From assembly GCA_002684695.1 (NCBI GenBank), contig NYVQ01000074.1, positions 1 through 7,866 of the forward strand: 7,866 nt of DNA, given 5' to 3'. The notes below the pieces were generated by a model. That model saw only the letters and a list, made by a program, of their open reading frames with translations. It was not told where the DNA came from and did not search any database. Positions 5,669-7,866 of the stretch are shown here, one piece after another; the stretch's first letter is position 1; each line of letters begins with the position of its first letter. The translations under genes and the position numbers were made by a program. This DNA comes from SAR116 cluster bacterium (GTDB lineage Bacteria > Pseudomonadota > Alphaproteobacteria > Puniceispirillales > GCA-002684695).

Positions 5669-6001
5669 TTATACTCCCATTGATAAATCTATTGATTGAC
5701 CTTCAGGCAGACAAACTATTGCTTTTTTATAGTCTGAGCGCTTTCCTATTTTTCCTTTGAATACTTTAGATTTACCCTTAACTTTAATTGTATTAACGGA
5801 TGTAACATTGACTCCAAAAATAAGTTCAATAGATTTTTTTATATCTATTTTATTCGAATTTACATCAACTAAAAAAACAATTTTATTTGTTTCTGACAGC
5901 AAAGTTGATTTTTCAGTAACGATAGGTTTTTTTATTACATTAAATGCTTTTTCTTTACTAATTTTTAATTTATGCATTTTAGTTAATTGACTTGAGTTCA
6001 T
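5669..6001 (-). CDS. rplW: 50S ribosomal protein L23
   Basis: L23 sits at the tunnel exit next to L29 and is the main docking site for trigger factor and SRP. The product is 110 residues. The family N-terminal motif appears as IKKPIVTEKS (23-32), then KIVFLVDVNSNKIDIKKSIE and a C-terminal half with VNTIKVKGKSK. It begins about 15-20 residues before the usual motif (MNSSQLTKMHKLKISKEKAF). A second ATG at residue 9 (5977) would give a shorter form but has no SD. The first ATG overlaps the rplD stop by 4 bp (ATGA) and has AGGAGAG (6008-6014) 6 nt upstream, so it is preferred. Confidence 0.97.
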   Translation of the reverse strand: MNSSQLTKMHKLKISKEKAFNVIKKPIVTEKSTLLSETNKIVFLVDVNSNKIDIKKSIELIFGVNVTSVNTIKVKGKSKVFKGKIGKRSDYKKAIVCLPEGQSIDLSMGV

Positions 6002-6612
6002 GCTAATCTCTCCTCAAGTTTTTTTAGAGCTTCTTTTGTAATTAGAAGTTTATTATATTTAATAATATCGTAAACATTAATACCTACTTGCGGTAATAAT
6101 TTTGTATTCGGAATATTACTGATAGCTCTTACAAATTTATCCGATGATTCATCATTAATAATACAGCAAGAATTAATTTTTAGCTTATCAAAATTCCTTT
6201 TTAAAGACGAAGTCTTGCCATCACTTTCTAATTTATCAAGAACTATGAGATTATTATCTCTAAATTTTGACGATAATATTGATTTTAAACCCAATTTTCT
6301 AACTTTTTTATTTAACTTATGTTGATGAGACCTAATTACAGGACCATGAACCACACCACCACCACGAAATTGAACAACACTATTTGCTCCACGTCTTGCC
6401 CTACCAGTACCTTTTTGTTTAAAAGCTTTAGATTTAGTAAGGCTAATCTCTGATCTTGATAAAACAGAATGTGAACCAGCTCTTTTTTTTGCAAGTTGCC
6501 AATTTATTACTCTAGAAATTAAATCAACTCTTGGTTCTATATTAAAGATAGATTCATCAATGTTAATGTCACCTACCTTTTTTCCGTCTAATTTAATTAC
6601 ACTAGTTTTCAT
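5998..6612 (-). CDS. rplD: 50S ribosomal protein L4
   Basis: L4 has a globular body on the 50S surface and a long loop that helps form the tunnel constriction with L22. In E. coli it also represses the S10 operon. The product is 204 residues. The tunnel loop is recognisable as KQKGTGRARRGANSVVQFRG (65-84) followed by GGVVHGPVIRSHQHKLNKK (85-103). The globular C-terminal half holds LIVLDKL and PNTKLLPQVGINVYDII. The ATG at 6612 overlaps the rplC stop by 4 bp (ATGA). No clear SD precedes it, only an A-rich GAAAA run, so initiation probably depends on ribosomes finishing rplC. The downstream rplW also overlaps by 4 bp. Confidence 0.98.
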   Translation of the reverse strand: MKTSVIKLDGKKVGDINIDESIFNIEPRVDLISRVINWQLAKKRAGSHSVLSRSEISLTKSKAFKQKGTGRARRGANSVVQFRGGGVVHGPVIRSHQHKLNKKVRKLGLKSILSSKFRDNNLIVLDKLESDGKTSSLKRNFDKLKINSCCIINDESSDKFVRAISNIPNTKLLPQVGINVYDIIKYNKLLITKEALKKLEERLA

Positions 6613-7421
6613 TTTTCAATATTTTCATTTAGTTTTTCAATATTATCTTCATTTACTTCTGTAATAGAATTTTCATTTTTGTTTTTATCTACTTCAATTG
6701 ACTCATTATCAGTAATATTATTCTGTTGTGTTTTAGGTAAATCAATACCTTCAATTAAGCCTGCAGGGTAAGGAATATCACTATTTAATTTAGATTTAAC
6801 TGCATCTTTAATATAAACAAACCCACCTTTGGATCCAGGTACCGAACCCTTAATTAATATTAGTCCTTCATCATTATCTACAGATTCTATTATTAGATTC
6901 TGAGTGGTAACTCTTTTATTTCCTAACTGACCAGCCATCTTTTTGCCCTTAAAAACTTTACCTGGGTCTTGGCATTGACCAGTGGAACCATGTGATCTAT
7001 GAGATATTGAAACACCATGAGAAGCTCTTAATCCTGCGAAATTATGTCTTTTCATAGCACCCGCAAAGCCTTTTCCTTTAGATGTTGCAATAACATCAAC
7101 TTTTTGACCTGAAACAAAATGATTAACACCAATTTTTTTTCCAACATCAATAAGAGCATCTTCTGAAACTCTAAACTCGGCAATTTTTTCTTTTGGTTCT
7201 ACGTTATTTTTTGAGAAATGTCCTCTTTCTGCTTTTGTTAAATTTTTTGCCTTTTTATCTCCATAACCAATTTGCAAAGCATTATATCCATGAGTGTCTT
7301 TAGTTAATTTTGAAATAACTTGGCAACTATCCATTTTTAGAACTGAAACAGGTACAGAACTTCCCTGCTCGTTAAAAACTCTAGTCATACCAATTTTTTT
7401 TGCAATTAAACCACATCTCAT
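6609..7421 (-). CDS. rplC: 50S ribosomal protein L3 with acidic C-terminal tail
   Basis: L3 binds near the 3' end of 23S rRNA, starts 50S assembly and sends a loop to the peptidyl-transferase centre. The product is 270 residues against 209 in E. coli. The core starts MRCGLIAKKIGMTRVFNEQG and holds RHNFAGLRASHGVSISHRSH (125-144), then GSTGQCQDPGKVFKGKKMAG (145-164). The GQ at 148-149 matches the region methylated by PrmB in other bacteria. The core ends near GGFVYIKDAVKS (199-210). Beyond it lies an extension whose last 40 residues hold about 10 Asn and 11 acidic against 4 Lys, including a 7-residue repeat. The ATG at 7421 follows AGGTG overlapping the rpsJ TAG stop, with a gap of 8 bp. Confidence 0.98.
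   Translation of the reverse strand: MRCGLIAKKIGMTRVFNEQGSSVPVSVLKMDSCQVISKLTKDTHGYNALQIGYGDKKAKNLTKAERGHFSKNNVEPKEKIAEFRVSEDALIDVGKKIGVNHFVSGQKVDVIATSKGKGFAGAMKRHNFAGLRASHGVSISHRSHGSTGQCQDPGKVFKGKKMAGQLGNKRVTTQNLIIESVDNDEGLILIKGSVPGSKGGFVYIKDAVKSKLNSDIPYPAGLIEGIDLPKTQQNNITDNESIEVDKNKNENSITEVNEDNIEKLNENIEK
6612..6644 (-). repeat. 12-bp direct repeat, 21-bp period, in the rplC tail
   Basis: The + strand word TTTTTCAATATT occurs at 6612-6623 and again at 6633-6644. The 21-bp offset is exactly 7 codons in frame, so on the sense strand it encodes NIEKLNE followed by NIEK at the very end of L3. The repeat ends at the ATGA junction with rplD. It looks like a small in-frame tandem duplication or slippage product in AT-rich DNA, though low-complexity sequence can also converge on it. 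Confidence 0.8.
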
Positions 7422-7429
7422 AACAACAC

Positions 7430-7738
7430 CTATAATTTTATCTCAACATCCACACCAGCAGCCAAATCTAGCTTCATTAATGCATCAACAGTCTGTGGTG
7501 TAGGGTCAACAATATCTAAAACCCTTTTATGAGTTCTCATTTCGAATTGTTCCCTACTTTTTTTATTAACGTGTGGAGATCTTAAAACCGTGAATTTCTT
7601 TATTGAAGTCGGAAGTGGTATAGGACCATTTACGTTAGCACCAGTTCTTTTAGCTGTACTAACAATCTCACTTGTTGACTGATCAAGAACACGAAAATCA
7701 TACGCTCGCAGTTTAATTCTTATTTTTTGGTGTTCCAT
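7430..7738 (-). CDS. rpsJ: 30S ribosomal protein S10 (NusE)
   Basis: S10 lies in the 30S head. As NusE it also joins NusB in transcription antitermination and bridges NusG to the ribosome. With the ATG at 7738 the product is 102 residues, starting MEHQKIRIKLRAYDFRVLDQ, which matches the family. RTGANVNGPIPLPTSIKKFT is about residues 31-50 and carries the extended loop, then SPHVNKKSREQFEMRTHKR. A TTG five codons upstream (7753) is in frame but would add residues the family lacks. The SD is weak (GAAAG). Only 33 bp separate it from tuf, so it is probably transcribed from the str operon. The TAG stop doubles as the start of the rplC SD. Confidence 0.97.
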   Translation of the reverse strand: MEHQKIRIKLRAYDFRVLDQSTSEIVSTAKRTGANVNGPIPLPTSIKKFTVLRSPHVNKKSREQFEMRTHKRVLDIVDPTPQTVDALMKLDLAAGVDVEIKL

Positions 7739-7771
7739 TTCAGTTTCTTTCAATAAATTTATAAATCTACT
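7739..7771 (-). other. tuf-rpsJ intergenic spacer without S10 leader
   Basis: This 33-bp spacer is the longest gap in the window. It is AT-rich (sense: GTAGATTTATAAATTTATTG and onward) and contains a weak GAAAG upstream of the rpsJ ATG. There is no GC-rich hairpin with a T-tract, so no terminator for tuf, and there is no space for the structured leader through which L4 controls the S10 operon in E. coli. A TATAAA-like word is present but has no convincing -35 partner. Confidence 0.7.
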
Positions 7772-7866
7772 TTAAGCAGAGATTGATGCAACTACTCCTG
7801 CACCCACTGTTCTACCACCTTCTCTAATAGCAAACCTTAGTCCGTCGTCCATAGCAATTGGTGCTA
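7772..7866 (-). CDS. tuf: Elongation factor Tu, C-terminal fragment (cut by window edge)
   Basis: The last 30 codons and a TAA stop are present, reading APIAMDDGLRFAIREGGRTV followed by GAGVVASISA. This is the end of beta-barrel domain 3 of EF-Tu, the GTPase that carries aminoacyl-tRNA to the ribosome. The FAIREGGRTVGAGVV block is nearly invariant in bacterial EF-Tu. The final ASISA differs a little from the more common AKI-type ending. Its position just before rpsJ fits the joined str-S10 arrangement seen in many alphaproteobacteria. The GTPase domain lies outside the window. Confidence 0.97.
   Translation of the reverse strand, partial: APIAMDDGLRFAIREGGRTVGAGVVASISA

Noticed and set aside
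7752..7790. Possible promoter before rpsJ (TTGCAT and TAGATT or TATAAA words)
   Set aside because: The -35 match is poor, spacing to TATAAA is about 22 bp, and such words are frequent in AT-rich DNA.
1..7866. Mobile elements, CRISPR arrays, tRNA or rRNA genes, toxin-antitoxin or defence genes
   Set aside because: The whole window is accounted for by ribosomal protein genes and tuf, with gaps of 33 bp or less. I saw no sign of insertion or foreign DNA, and no unknown system.

Overview
This window is a ribosomal-protein superoperon, with every gene on the minus strand. Read in the direction of transcription (7866 down to 1), it holds the 3' end of tuf (EF-Tu), then rpsJ, rplC, rplD, rplW, rplB, rpsS, rplV, rpsC, rplP, rpmC, rpsQ, rplN, rplX, rplE, rpsN, rpsH, rplF and the first 18 codons of rplR. 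That is the end of the str operon, the complete S10 operon and most of the spc operon, in the gene order common to bacteria.

The proteins look alphaproteobacterial. Examples are EF-Tu ending in GAGVVASISA, S19 beginning SRSVWKGPFVDG, L3 with the segment SHGSTGQCQDPGKVFKG, S17 with KYSAHDENN, and S8 beginning MSMSD. The DNA is AT-rich (about one third G+C by eye), arginine is mostly AGA, and intergenic gaps are very short. Together these suggest a streamlined, possibly marine alphaproteobacterium of the SAR11, HIMB59 or similar AT-rich kind. The order-level placement is inference; the class-level placement is firmer.

Packing is tight. The largest gap is the 33 bp between tuf and rpsJ, followed by the 22 bp between rpsQ and rplN. 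Gene pairs overlap by 1, 4, 4 and 17 bp. Almost every gene has a Shine-Dalgarno sequence inside or just after the previous stop codon, so the whole set is probably one transcript with coupled translation. I see no E. coli-type S10 leader before rpsJ, no spc promoter before rplN and no transcription terminator for the sense strand. No stretch of 300 bases lacks a gene.

The products work together: EF-Tu delivers aminoacyl-tRNA, the S proteins build the 30S subunit, and the L proteins build the 50S peptidyl-transferase centre (L2, L3, L4, L16), the exit tunnel (L4, L22, L23, L29) and the 5S region (L5, L18).

I found no undescribed system. The points worth a second look are modest: a perfect 8-bp hairpin with a T-tract at the end of rplB that could terminate antisense transcription, a 40-residue acidic, Asn-rich tail on L3 with a 7-codon repeat, a TTG start for rpsS, a 17-bp rplV/rpsC overlap, and stop codons built into overlaps or ribosome binding sites.
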